From Acidobacteriota bacterium (GTDB lineage: Bacteria; Acidobacteriota; Terriglobia; Bryobacterales; Bryobacteraceae): a stretch of DNA of 9,406 nt. Both the position numbers and the translations under genes were made by a program. This document shows, one piece after another, positions 1 through 6,635 of this stretch (position 1 is its first letter; every line of letters starts with the position of its first letter). The stretch spans positions 1 to 9,406 of the forward strand of contig VFZQ01000151.1 of assembly GCA_016871135.1 (NCBI GenBank), given 5' to 3'. Under the pieces are notes generated by a model. It did no database searches. It was not told where the DNA came from and worked only from the letters and a program-made list of their open reading frames with translations.

Positions 1-30
1 AACCACGGGGCCGCGCCAGCGACCCCAACC

Positions 31-118
31 AGCCGCTTTGAGCGGCTCACGAACGAAGGCCCCCGGCTCTGCCGGGGGATCGTTACTGAGCCCCGCCAAA
101 GCGAGGTCCATACTCAGT
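31..118. repeat. Cluster of three consecutive inverted repeats, REP-like or structured RNA
   Basis: Three inverted repeats follow one another. The first has 7-bp arms AGCCGCT (31-37) and AGCGGCT (41-47) with loop TTG. The second is a two-part stem: AACGA (52-56) pairs with TCGTT (80-84), and inside it CCCCCGGC (60-67) pairs with GCCGGGGG (71-78) across a TCT loop. The third, ACTGAG (85-90) with CTCAGT (113-118), starts at the next base. No T-run follows, so a simple intrinsic terminator is unlikely. The layout resembles dispersed REP-type palindromes or a small structured RNA or leader; which one is unknown. The plus-strand frame through the repeats is open from base 1 into the next gene, but its translation does not look like a normal protein. 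Confidence 0.6.
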
Positions 119-120
119 CC

Positions 121-279
121 ATGACCGAACCGCAAACTCCCGAAGCATCAGTCCCGGAGGTCTCTGTTGAAACTCCACGAGCAGATTCGAAAGACGAGGT
201 CCTTCGAAAGAAGCTCATTCTCGGCGGTGTCATGCTTACAGTCCTGATTGTTTGCACGTTCATCGCGAACGTGAAGTAA
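121..279 (+). CDS. Small single-pass membrane protein (52 aa), unknown function
   Basis: The ORF encodes 52 aa, ATG at 121 to TAA at 277-279. The first 20 residues are rich in Pro, Glu and Thr. A charged stretch follows (residues 21-31, ending RKK), then one hydrophobic helix at about 32-49, with only three residues (NVK) after it. This looks like a C-terminally anchored inner-membrane protein, and by the positive-inside rule the N-terminal part should be cytoplasmic. No Shine-Dalgarno is evident; CATACT (109-114), 6 nt before the ATG, could be a -10 element. The same frame is open back to base 1, so this could instead be the C-terminal end of a longer CDS beginning outside the window. The upstream part runs through hairpins and reads poorly as protein, so the start at 121 is preferred. 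Function is not recognisable. Confidence 0.55.
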   Translation: MTEPQTPEASVPEVSVETPRADSKDEVLRKKLILGGVMLTVLIVCTFIANVK

Positions 280-281
280 GG

Positions 282-1349
282 CTACTGGAGCTTTCCACGC
301 CCGGTCACTTCGAACACCGTCTCGACTCGATCCCCGCGCACGCCGTAGATCCTCTCGTGTAGATTCACGGCCACACAAACGTGATTTGGCAGAATGCGCA
401 CGCGGTCCCCGACCTTTCGGGTGTGCGCGGCATGTTTCACGTAGCCGTGTTCCTCGTTCATTTTCTCGAACAACGCCTCGGGTGTATCGAGGAACACGCC
501 GAATCCGTCGGCCGCCGCGCGGTCGCTCGAAAACGTTTTCGATCCGCCGTCGATTACAAACTGCCCCGGCACACTTGTTGATACTACCGTCGCCAGAATC
601 GTCGCCGCGCAATCGGCCATTGTGCAGGCGCCTGAAATCACGGTATTCCGATCGTTGAAGATATACGTGCCCGGCCGCATCTCGTTCATGCCTTCGATCT
701 GGTGCGAATGCCACATTGTCGGCGTCGATCCACCGCTGACGACCGGCAGCTCGAATCCCGCCCGCCGCGCTTCCGCGATCAGCCCGCTAATGAGTGCCGA
801 AAGACGTGTGAGCCCGTCAGTGTCCGGACCTTTGATGTGTCCCGGGTAGAACGCCACCCCGCGCAGTTCGATCCCTTCGAGCCCCGCCAGTCCGCGAAGC
901 AAGTCGACAAACAACTCCGGCTGCACGCCAACACGGTGTAGGCCCGCGTCGACCTCCGCCAGCACACCGATCTTCACGCCCGCGGCGAGCGCCGCTTCGG
1001 CGATCGGCCGCGCGGTTTCGACGCTATCGACCGACACCGTGACATTCGACTTAGCGGCCACGCCAGTTAACCGCGTCATCTTCGCCGCGCCAAACAGCGG
1101 ATACGCGATCAGCAGATCCGGCGACTCCGATGCCAACATGACTTCCGCTTCCGATACCTTCGCCACCGTCAACCCAACCGCGCCGTTGGCGACTTGAAAC
1201 TTTCCCAGTTCCGGGCTCTTGTGCGTCTTGGTGTGCGGCCGCAACCGCAGCGCGTGCTCGCGCGCGTAGGCGGCCATCTTTCGCACGTTCCGCTCCATCA
1301 CGTTGAGATCGATCAGGAGCGCGGGCGTATCGAGATCGTTGATGTGCAT
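282..1349 (-). CDS. D-threonine aldolase / D-serine dehydratase family PLP enzyme
   Basis: This 355-aa protein belongs to the fold-type III PLP enzymes with an alanine-racemase-like N-terminal TIM barrel and a C-terminal beta domain (D-threonine aldolase/DSD1 group). Residues 8-15 (TPALLIDL) form the usual first barrel strand. RPHTKTHK at 37-44 carries the expected Schiff-base lysine, K41. SGGSTPT is the phosphate-binding region. Near the C-terminus NHVC (322-325) gives a His323-x-Cys325 pair, the position of the metal ligands in the family. His/Cys is the zinc type described in eukaryotic D-serine dehydratase, whereas His/Asp is described in D-threonine aldolases. The likely reaction is breakdown of a D-beta-hydroxy amino acid in the cytoplasm; the exact substrate is unresolved. 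Length is normal for the family. The ATG overlaps the preceding stop (TAATG) and lacks a Shine-Dalgarno, so translation is probably coupled to the gene at 1349-2002. Confidence 0.88.
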   Translation of the reverse strand: MHINDLDTPALLIDLNVMERNVRKMAAYAREHALRLRPHTKTHKSPELGKFQVANGAVGLTVAKVSEAEVMLASESPDLLIAYPLFGAAKMTRLTGVAAKSNVTVSVDSVETARPIAEAALAAGVKIGVLAEVDAGLHRVGVQPELFVDLLRGLAGLEGIELRGVAFYPGHIKGPDTDGLTRLSALISGLIAEARRAGFELPVVSGGSTPTMWHSHQIEGMNEMRPGTYIFNDRNTVISGACTMADCAATILATVVSTSVPGQFVIDGGSKTFSSDRAAADGFGVFLDTPEALFEKMNEEHGYVKHAAHTRKVGDRVRILPNHVCVAVNLHERIYGVRGDRVETVFEVTGRGKLQ

Positions 1350-2002
1350 TAAGGCTTATAGGATACGACGAACTTGCCGGCTGGGCCGCGGTACCAGAGC
1401 TCGAGATCCTTTTGCTTGTGCTTCCCGTCGAGAGAGAAGTACAGCAATCCCTTAACCGGCTTCAGCGTCTTGCCGAACGGAAGTTCTTTCTCACGAAGAG
1501 TCTTCAACACCGGGTTCTCTTTGTAATCTCCTGCCTCTTCGACTTTGTTTTCGACGACGACCTGCCGCGAGTTACCAAACCCGCCGCCGCCGTCGTTGAT
1601 TTGCCTCGGCCGTCCACCCGTACCCGGCACTCCGCCGATAATCGGCCCGTTAGGATTCGGCTGCGACATCACGCCGCCGCCCGCGCCTCGCTGCGTCAGA
1701 AGCAGCGCGCCTTGGCCGGCCAGTTGGCTCGGGTGATAGGCGGGCGCTTTCTGCGCGTCTTTGTTTGAGAATAGCGTCCAGTCCTCGCGTTCGACGTCGA
1801 GCGCCTCACCGCCGCGCGGACTGATTGTAATCTCGACGACCGCCACCGACCCATCGAAGTCCGATCCGATCTTCTGTTTAACAGAGACTTTGTCGAAGTA
1901 GACCACCGACTCAATCGCGATCCGGTCGTTTTCGAACGTACCCGGCGGGCGCTTGACTTGCGCGATCGCGATTAACGAGCAGACCAGAATGAAGCGGCGC
2001 AT
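1349..2002 (-). CDS. Exported protein with Gly-rich linker, unknown function (217 aa)
   Basis: The N-terminus has a short signal peptide: MRRF, a hydrophobic core at about 5-14, and possible cleavage near residue 14-15. Residues 25-100 look like a beta-sandwich (alternating VAVVEITI, then EDWTLFSNKD), loosely similar to Ig-like extracellular domains such as DUF4352; this resemblance is by eye only. Residues 105-144 are a low-complexity Gly/Pro/Asn linker. A second conserved-looking block (150-217) ends in LYFSLDGKHKQKDLELWYRG and a Lys-Pro C-terminus. The last base of its stop codon is the first base of the downstream enzyme's ATG, so the two form one operon. The start is supported by TATAAT on the minus strand (2014-2009), 6 nt before the ATG, suggesting a leaderless message. 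Specific function is unknown. Confidence 0.75.
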   Translation of the reverse strand: MRRFILVCSLIAIAQVKRPPGTFENDRIAIESVVYFDKVSVKQKIGSDFDGSVAVVEITISPRGGEALDVEREDWTLFSNKDAQKAPAYHPSQLAGQGALLLTQRGAGGGVMSQPNPNGPIIGGVPGTGGRPRQINDGGGGFGNSRQVVVENKVEEAGDYKENPVLKTLREKELPFGKTLKPVKGLLYFSLDGKHKQKDLELWYRGPAGKFVVSYKP

Positions 2003-2315
2003 GGCTCGATTATACGCTCAAGAAACATCGCGAGGCGTCGAAGAGTTCTTCATGGACGGGTTCCTCGAAACAGCGGCGCGGATCCTCGATGGAGCGAAGT
2101 CCGCGGTCCAGACCGGCCACTATGAGCCGGTCTGGACCGTTCTAACAGGCGGACTCTGCGGTATCCGCATGATCGCCGACACCGATTGGCCGCTGGAATC
2201 TCTCCGCCGAGAGAACAGCGCCGATTGCGCGTTCCGTGTCAGGGTGACGCATCGCCAGGTGTTGGTCGACGGCTTGTCTCGGACGAGCCGCTGTCACCTC
2301 GAATACGCGCGCTAG
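2001..2315 (+). CDS. Unrecognised small cytoplasmic protein (about 104 aa)
   Basis: The ORF runs from ATG 2001 to TAG 2313-2315. Its codons favour G/C at the third position like the neighbours, and the translation looks like a real protein: an amphipathic helix at about 13-36 (VEEFF, FLETAARILDGAKSA), then strand-like VWTVLTGGLCGIRMIA, a TDWPLESLRRE turn-helix (61-71) and a basic C-terminal strand region. There is no signal peptide or membrane segment. I do not recognise a family. The start is uncertain: ATG 2001 shares CATG (2000-2003) with the divergent gene and has no Shine-Dalgarno, and its promoter would have to lie inside that gene. ATG 2052, after a GAAGAG stretch, would give 87 aa. 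A 14-bp inverted repeat encodes residues 35-47. Confidence 0.6.
   Translation: MARLYAQETSRGVEEFFMDGFLETAARILDGAKSAVQTGHYEPVWTVLTGGLCGIRMIADTDWPLESLRRENSADCAFRVRVTHRQVLVDGLSRTSRCHLEYAR
2009..2014 (-). promoter_or_regulatory. Consensus -10 box, probable leaderless promoter of the 2002-282 operon
   Basis: The minus strand reads TATAAT followed by CGAGCC and then ATG at 2002. A transcript starting the usual 6-7 nt after the hexamer would begin at or next to the A of the start codon. No Shine-Dalgarno lies in between. I see no convincing -35 hexamer at 16-19 bp. The box lies within codons 3-5 of the overlapping plus-strand ORF. Confidence 0.5.
2104..2139. repeat. Perfect 14-bp inverted repeat with 8-nt loop
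   Basis: CGGTCCAGACCGGC (2104-2117) is exactly complementary to GCCGGTCTGGACCG (2126-2139), separated by CACTATGA; a G-T pair could extend it by one. It lies inside the plus-strand ORF and about 100 bp upstream of the divergent minus-strand start. It is not followed by a T-run. It could be a binding site for a dimeric regulator, an mRNA hairpin, or a coincidence of codon choice. Confidence 0.6.
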
Positions 2316-2329
2316 CCCAAAGCCCCTGC

Positions 2330-2348
2330 CGGGAATGATATATTCCCG
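2330..2348 (+). promoter_or_regulatory. Inverted repeat over the probable -10 of the receptor gene
   Basis: CGGGAAT (2330-2336) and ATTCCCG (2342-2348) are perfect 7-bp arms around GATAT. The right arm overlaps TATATT (2339-2344), a good -10 hexamer that ends 6 nt before the receptor ATG at 2351. No clear -35 is visible. A protein bound here would block RNA polymerase, so this is a reasonable operator candidate. If the message is leaderless the repeat is not transcribed, which argues against an mRNA hairpin. Confidence 0.45.
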
Positions 2349-2350
2349 CC

Positions 2351-5300
2351 ATGCACCGCCTCGGTCTCGTTGTTGCAATTGCCGCGATCGCCTATGCCCA
2401 AACCGGCGTCGGCAAGATCCAAGGCACCGTTAAAGACATCACCGGCGCCGTCGCGCCAGGCGCAATCGTCACCGCCACACACACACGCACGGCGCGCGAC
2501 TACAAAACAGTCACCAACGAAGTCGGCTTTTATATCGTCCCGGCAGCGCAGGTTGGTCCGTACTCCATCCGGATCGACATGCCCGGCATGGAGTCCTACA
2601 AGGGCGAATTCACACTGCTGTCCGGCGACACCGCCGTCATCGACGTCGCTCTCAAAGTCGGCTCCACCGCTACCGAAGTCACCGTCCAAGCCGATGCCGC
2701 TCCCCTCGTCACGACAACGTCGCCCACTCTAGCGTCAGTCACCGATCGCGCTCGCCTGGATCAACTTCCCATCTCCGGCCGCATGTTCCAGTCGCTAGTG
2801 ACCCAGACTACGCCCGGCATGGATGGCGCTTCCGCCGCACCACGCCTCTGGGGTTTACGCTGGGGCGTCGAGTTCCTCCAGGACGGCGCCGTCATGTCCA
2901 ACCGCGATACCGGTGAACTCTCCGGCCGCCCGCCCGGCATGGACACGATCGAAGAGTTTCGCGTCGAGACCAACGCTTCGTCGGCCAAGATGAATCGCCC
3001 CGGCACCGTCATTGTCACCACGCGCGGCGGCACCAATCAGTTTCACGGTTCGCTTCTCGAAGTCGCACGTAATAACAACCTCGGCTTCGGCGTTGCCCGG
3101 CGCCGCGAAGACCGCTGGACCCGCCCGCCCCATCTGGTTCGAAACGAATTCGGTGGTTCTGCCGGAGGCCCCATCGTGATTCCGAAAATCTACAACGGCA
3201 AGAACAAGACCTTCTTCTTCGGCTCCTACGAAGCGTTTCGTAGTTTGACGGCCACGACGCGCGCCGCCGCCGTTCCCACCGAAGCCATGCGTAATGGCGA
3301 CTTCTCCGGCCTTGTCAACGCCGCTGGCCGCGCCACCACGATTTACGATCCCTGGTCCACCGCCGCCGACTGGAGCCGCGTGCCTTATGTCGGCAACCGC
3401 ATCCCCGCCGCGCGCCAGAGTCCGCTCTCAAAGTATCTCTACTCGGTTACGCCCGCCGCCACCGATCCCGGCGTCAATCCGCTCATCGCGCAGAACTACT
3501 TCTATCAGGCTCCCAACAACCGCCTCGAATGGACGCTCACGCAGCGCTTCGATCACCGCCTCTCCGACAAAGATCAGATCTTCGGCCGTTACACCTACGG
3601 CGTTCGCGATACCTACGCCCAATCGGGCAACAACAACTCGCCGACCACCCTCGACTTTTCCGCCAACGGTACCTTCCGCCCCATCCGCGACCACTCCGGC
3701 GTGCTCTCCTGGACCCGAACCTTCTCGCCCACCTTCTTCAGTGAAATGCTTTTCAACGTCGGATCGGAAGACCTCAACTTCATCAACGTCGGCGACAACA
3801 AGAAGTACGCCGACCAACTCGGCCTTCCCAATCCCTTCGATGAATTCGGCTTCCCCAACGTCACCTCCACCGGCGTCGGAATGGAGTACATTACCGCCGC
3901 CAATCGTCGCAACTCCATCGTTCAGATCTACAACCTCGATCACAACCTGACGAAAATCAAGGGCCGCCACGAACTCCAGTTCGGCGGACGCTATCGTTTC
4001 GAAAAACTCAACATCCTCCCCGATCAACAACAAGTGCAAGGCGCGCATTCGTTGAACGGACAATTCACTGGACTCTACGATCCGACATCGGGCTCCACTT
4101 ACAGCGCCGTGCCGTTCACCGGCCACGCCGCGGCCGATCTCTATCTCGGAACGATTAACTCCTACTCGGCGCAATTCGTCCGCAAGTGGTACCGTATGCA
4201 TTCGCGCGAGTTTGCCCTATACCTGCAGGACAACCACAAGGTGAACTCGCGCCTTACACTCAACTACGGCCTGCGCTGGGAGATGTACACACCGATTCGC
4301 GAAGAGAGCAACTTCCTTACCGGTTTCGATCCCAAAACGAAATCCGTGGTGAACGGAACCGACTGGGAAACGATGTTCAAGATCGGCGCCACCACGCCTG
4401 CCATCGCCCGTGTTTTCCAAAATCTCGGCGTGCCTTTCATCTCCCCCGAGCAAGCCGGCCTTCCGAAAGATCTCATCAAGCTCAACAAGTGGGACTTCAA
4501 TCCGCGCGGCGGCTTCGCGTACAAAATGACCGGCGGCGCCCGCCCGTTCGTCGTCCGTGGCGGCTACGGCATCTACGGCTACCCCATGCCGCTTCGCGCC
4601 TTCAACGCGCGCATGCGTCAGAACCCGCCGACCACGGCGCGCTTCACCTATCAGTTTTCCAACTCCGCCCAGACCCCAGATCGCCTACCCAACTACGGTC
4701 TCCGCGCCGCACCCTCTACCGTCGCCGGTGTCAACAGCCGCGATATTCTCGATCTCAACTCGCCCACCGGCATTGCACGCGGCGGTTTCCTGGTCAGCTA
4801 CTTCAATCCCGAACAACCCACCTCCCGCGCTCACGAATGGAACCTGACCTTTGAGCGCGAGGTCCTCGAAAACACCGTCCTTCGCTTCGGCTACGTTGGC
4901 ACGCACGGGGCGCGCCTCGATCAGTTCTACTCCTACAACCAAAGCCCCAACGACTACGTCTGGTTCACTCGCACCGGCCTGCCACGCCCCACCGGAACCT
5001 TCGCCGGCACGGCCACACGCGCTTTTGAAACCACAATGTACGGCGACATCGAAGAGTACCGCAAAACCGGTTGGTCCAACGCGCAGAACTTCCAAATCGA
5101 AATCCAACGCCGCTATTCCAAAGGCTACGGCTTCCAGTTCTTCTACGTGTTGACCAACGCGCTCAAAGCCTCAGGCAACGGTTGGTCCGACGACATCGTT
5201 CCTTCCGACAACGTCTTCCTTCCCGACTCCGTCCCGCAGGATCTCAACGCCCGCGCTCGCCTTCTCTTCTACCAGCGCGACTCCGAAATTCCGCAGCACC

Positions 5301-6010
5301 GCTTCAATTGGAACTTCATCGTCGACCTCCCCTTCGGCAAGGGCAAACGGTGGCTCTCCCGCACCGGCGCGATCGGCGACCGCATCGTCGGCGGCTGGCA
5401 ACTGGCCGGCAACGGAACCGTATCCTCCACGTGGTGGGCGCTTCCCACGGGCAATTGGAACCTGCCGAATGCCGTCGAGATCTACGGCACGAAGTATCCG
5501 GTGCAGGACTGTCGCAGCGGCGTCTGCCGCGACGCGTATCTTTACTACAACGGCTACATTCCAGCCAATCGCATCAATAGCGTCGGCGCGAACGGCCGGC
5601 CCAACGGCGTGATGGGTGTGCCATCGAACTACAAGCCATCGCACCAGCCCATTATCCCGATGCCCGCCACGCCGATCCCCGGTGATCCCAACGCACCCTT
5701 CTACGACTCCAACACCGTATGGGTTCCCATGCGCGACGGATCGCTGCAGCGCACCACCTTGAACACCAATCAACACCCCTGGCGAAATCAGTGGCAGAGC
5801 GGACTCTTCAGTTGGGGGCAAAACGCATCCTTGTTCAAGGTCATCCCGATCAATGAACGCGTTTACTTCCGCCTCAACATCGATTACTTCAGCGTCTTCA
5901 ACATGCCTGGTATTCCGAAGACGCCCGATCCCAACACCGGCCTGATCGACGCCAGTTTCTCAGGCAATGGATCGCGCGCGCTCCAATTCGGCTTGCGCCT
6001 GACTTGGTAA
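2351..6010 (+). CDS. Oar-like TonB-dependent outer-membrane receptor with carboxypeptidase-regulatory-like domain
   Basis: This intact 1219-aa protein would import a large substrate across the outer membrane using TonB energy. A signal peptide covers residues 1-16 (cleavage AYA|Q17). A carboxypeptidase-regulatory-like/CNA-B type beta-sandwich spans about 20-105, starting KIQGTVKDITGA with GFYIVP in the middle. The plug follows (about 115-240) with LPISGRMFQSLV, and RGGTNQFHG at 225-233 closes it as in many SusC/Oar-type receptors. The rest is a beta-barrel rich in aromatic and Asn-containing strands, ending in LQFGLRLTW with the terminal aromatic residue expected for BAM insertion. Length and layout match the large Oar-like receptors expanded in Acidobacteriota. 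No SusD-like lipoprotein gene is next to it. The downstream sulfatases suggest a sulfated ligand, but this is inferred from context only. No Shine-Dalgarno precedes the ATG; a -10 sits 6 nt upstream. Confidence 0.92.
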   Translation: MHRLGLVVAIAAIAYAQTGVGKIQGTVKDITGAVAPGAIVTATHTRTARDYKTVTNEVGFYIVPAAQVGPYSIRIDMPGMESYKGEFTLLSGDTAVIDVALKVGSTATEVTVQADAAPLVTTTSPTLASVTDRARLDQLPISGRMFQSLVTQTTPGMDGASAAPRLWGLRWGVEFLQDGAVMSNRDTGELSGRPPGMDTIEEFRVETNASSAKMNRPGTVIVTTRGGTNQFHGSLLEVARNNNLGFGVARRREDRWTRPPHLVRNEFGGSAGGPIVIPKIYNGKNKTFFFGSYEAFRSLTATTRAAAVPTEAMRNGDFSGLVNAAGRATTIYDPWSTAADWSRVPYVGNRIPAARQSPLSKYLYSVTPAATDPGVNPLIAQNYFYQAPNNRLEWTLTQRFDHRLSDKDQIFGRYTYGVRDTYAQSGNNNSPTTLDFSANGTFRPIRDHSGVLSWTRTFSPTFFSEMLFNVGSEDLNFINVGDNKKYADQLGLPNPFDEFGFPNVTSTGVGMEYITAANRRNSIVQIYNLDHNLTKIKGRHELQFGGRYRFEKLNILPDQQQVQGAHSLNGQFTGLYDPTSGSTYSAVPFTGHAAADLYLGTINSYSAQFVRKWYRMHSREFALYLQDNHKVNSRLTLNYGLRWEMYTPIREESNFLTGFDPKTKSVVNGTDWETMFKIGATTPAIARVFQNLGVPFISPEQAGLPKDLIKLNKWDFNPRGGFAYKMTGGARPFVVRGGYGIYGYPMPLRAFNARMRQNPPTTARFTYQFSNSAQTPDRLPNYGLRAAPSTVAGVNSRDILDLNSPTGIARGGFLVSYFNPEQPTSRAHEWNLTFEREVLENTVLRFGYVGTHGARLDQFYSYNQSPNDYVWFTRTGLPRPTGTFAGTATRAFETTMYGDIEEYRKTGWSNAQNFQIEIQRRYSKGYGFQFFYVLTNALKASGNGWSDDIVPSDNVFLPDSVPQDLNARARLLFYQRDSEIPQHRFNWNFIVDLPFGKGKRWLSRTGAIGDRIVGGWQLAGNGTVSSTWWALPTGNWNLPNAVEIYGTKYPVQDCRSGVCRDAYLYYNGYIPANRINSVGANGRPNGVMGVPSNYKPSHQPIIPMPATPIPGDPNAPFYDSNTVWVPMRDGSLQRTTLNTNQHPWRNQWQSGLFSWGQNASLFKVIPINERVYFRLNIDYFSVFNMPGIPKTPDPNTGLIDASFSGNGSRALQFGLRLTW

Positions 6011-6032
6011 ACATCGCGAGAACAATTTCTTT

Positions 6033-6061
6033 TTGTGATCGAACTTCCGCCCGAGTATCAC
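6033..6061 (+). promoter_or_regulatory. Candidate promoter upstream of the small exported protein
   Basis: TTGTGA (6033-6038) and TATCAC (6056-6061) are spaced by 17 bp, each matching 4 of 6 consensus bases. Initiation would give a leader of roughly 45 nt containing the Shine-Dalgarno at 6099-6105. TGTGAT (6034-6039) and ATCACA (6057-6062) are also inverted copies of one another, so the same bases might be an operator. The spacing is too wide for a standard CRP site. No intrinsic terminator is seen after the receptor, so read-through is also possible. Confidence 0.3.
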
Positions 6062-6111
6062 ACTCACGGTTGTAGGCCCATCCGGACCAACGAATCACAA
6101 AGGAAAAAATC

Positions 6112-6597
6112 ATGTTCATCAATCAAATCGCAGTCGCCCTCTTCCTCACCGGAATCACCGCATGGGCGCAAGAAATCCCTTGGCAGGTTTCGATTCAGAC
6201 CCCAGTCAGCTTCGACGCGGGTTCGTCCAAAATCTTCATCGATCTGCCGCAGCCTCCTACGGGGCGCATCCTCACCGTCGAGCAGGTCACCGTTATGATC
6301 GGCCCGCTCTGGAACCCCTACGCCAAAGTGCATCAATGTGAAGTCCAATCCGCCCGCCCGAATCTCGCGGCCGAGAATGTGGAACCAATGACTCGCGTCC
6401 TCCTGCCGTTTCCCGAATGGCTCTCGCCGGCTTCAAGCCGCACGAGAGCGATCGTTGCCTCTCCGGTTCGAATCCACGTTGAAAGCGGATCGGCTACTCT
6501 AAGAAGCCCGGTCTTCCGCCTCAGTTGCGACTCGGAATTCGTCACGAACGATCGCATGACCGTCTCCCTCGTCGGCTATACCAGGCCAAAGCCCTAG
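6112..6597 (+). CDS. Small exported protein, unknown function (161 aa)
   Basis: A signal peptide is clear: hydrophobic core at residues 6-17 and AWA|Q cleavage after residue 19. The mature part (about 142 aa) is beta-rich with many short alternating hydrophobic segments (SKIFIDLP, ILTVEQVTVMIG, RVLLPFP, PVRIHVES, MTVSLVGY). It has two cysteines (HQCEV and RLSCDSE) that could form a disulfide in the periplasm. No catalytic motif or known family is evident; it reads like a single secreted beta-sandwich domain. The start is well supported by AAAGGAA (6099-6105) six bases before the ATG. It sits between the receptor (101-bp gap) and the first sulfatase (38-bp gap), so it may be expressed with either. 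A role in binding the same substrate is speculation. Confidence 0.75.
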   Translation: MFINQIAVALFLTGITAWAQEIPWQVSIQTPVSFDAGSSKIFIDLPQPPTGRILTVEQVTVMIGPLWNPYAKVHQCEVQSARPNLAAENVEPMTRVLLPFPEWLSPASSRTRAIVASPVRIHVESGSATLRSPVFRLSCDSEFVTNDRMTVSLVGYTRPKP

Positions 6598-6635
6598 CCC
6601 CGACCAGCAATGGGCTTGGTAGTCTATTAAGCGGT

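Noticed and set aside
60..78. CCCCCGGC/GCCGGGGG hairpin as an intrinsic terminator
   Set aside because: Followed by ATCGTTACTG with no T-run, and part of a larger three-hairpin cluster.
148..714. 188-aa minus-strand open frame overlapping the PLP enzyme and the small membrane protein
   Set aside because: Arg-rich nonsense-like translation, overlapping a well-supported enzyme in another frame.
2476..2486. CACACACACAC tract early in the receptor gene, as a phase-variation repeat
   Set aside because: Only five and a half units, in frame with a conserved domain; too short to support slipped-strand switching.
3428..4201. 257-aa open frame on the minus strand inside the receptor gene
   Set aside because: Low-complexity Val/Glu/Gly/Ala translation typical of the antisense of a GC-rich gene; the receptor frame covers it fully with recognisable domains.
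5171..5821. 216-aa minus-strand open frame inside the receptor gene
   Set aside because: Same antisense composition effect, with no start signal and no recognisable motif.
6034..6062. TGTGAT...ATCACA as a CRP-type site
   Set aside because: The TGTGA and TCACA cores are 19 bp apart rather than the 6 bp of a CRP site; kept only as part of a weak promoter candidate.
6525..6635. Longer sulfatase N-terminus starting at 6525
   Set aside because: It overlaps the end of the preceding gene and would hide the Tat signal behind 37 residues unlike any leader.
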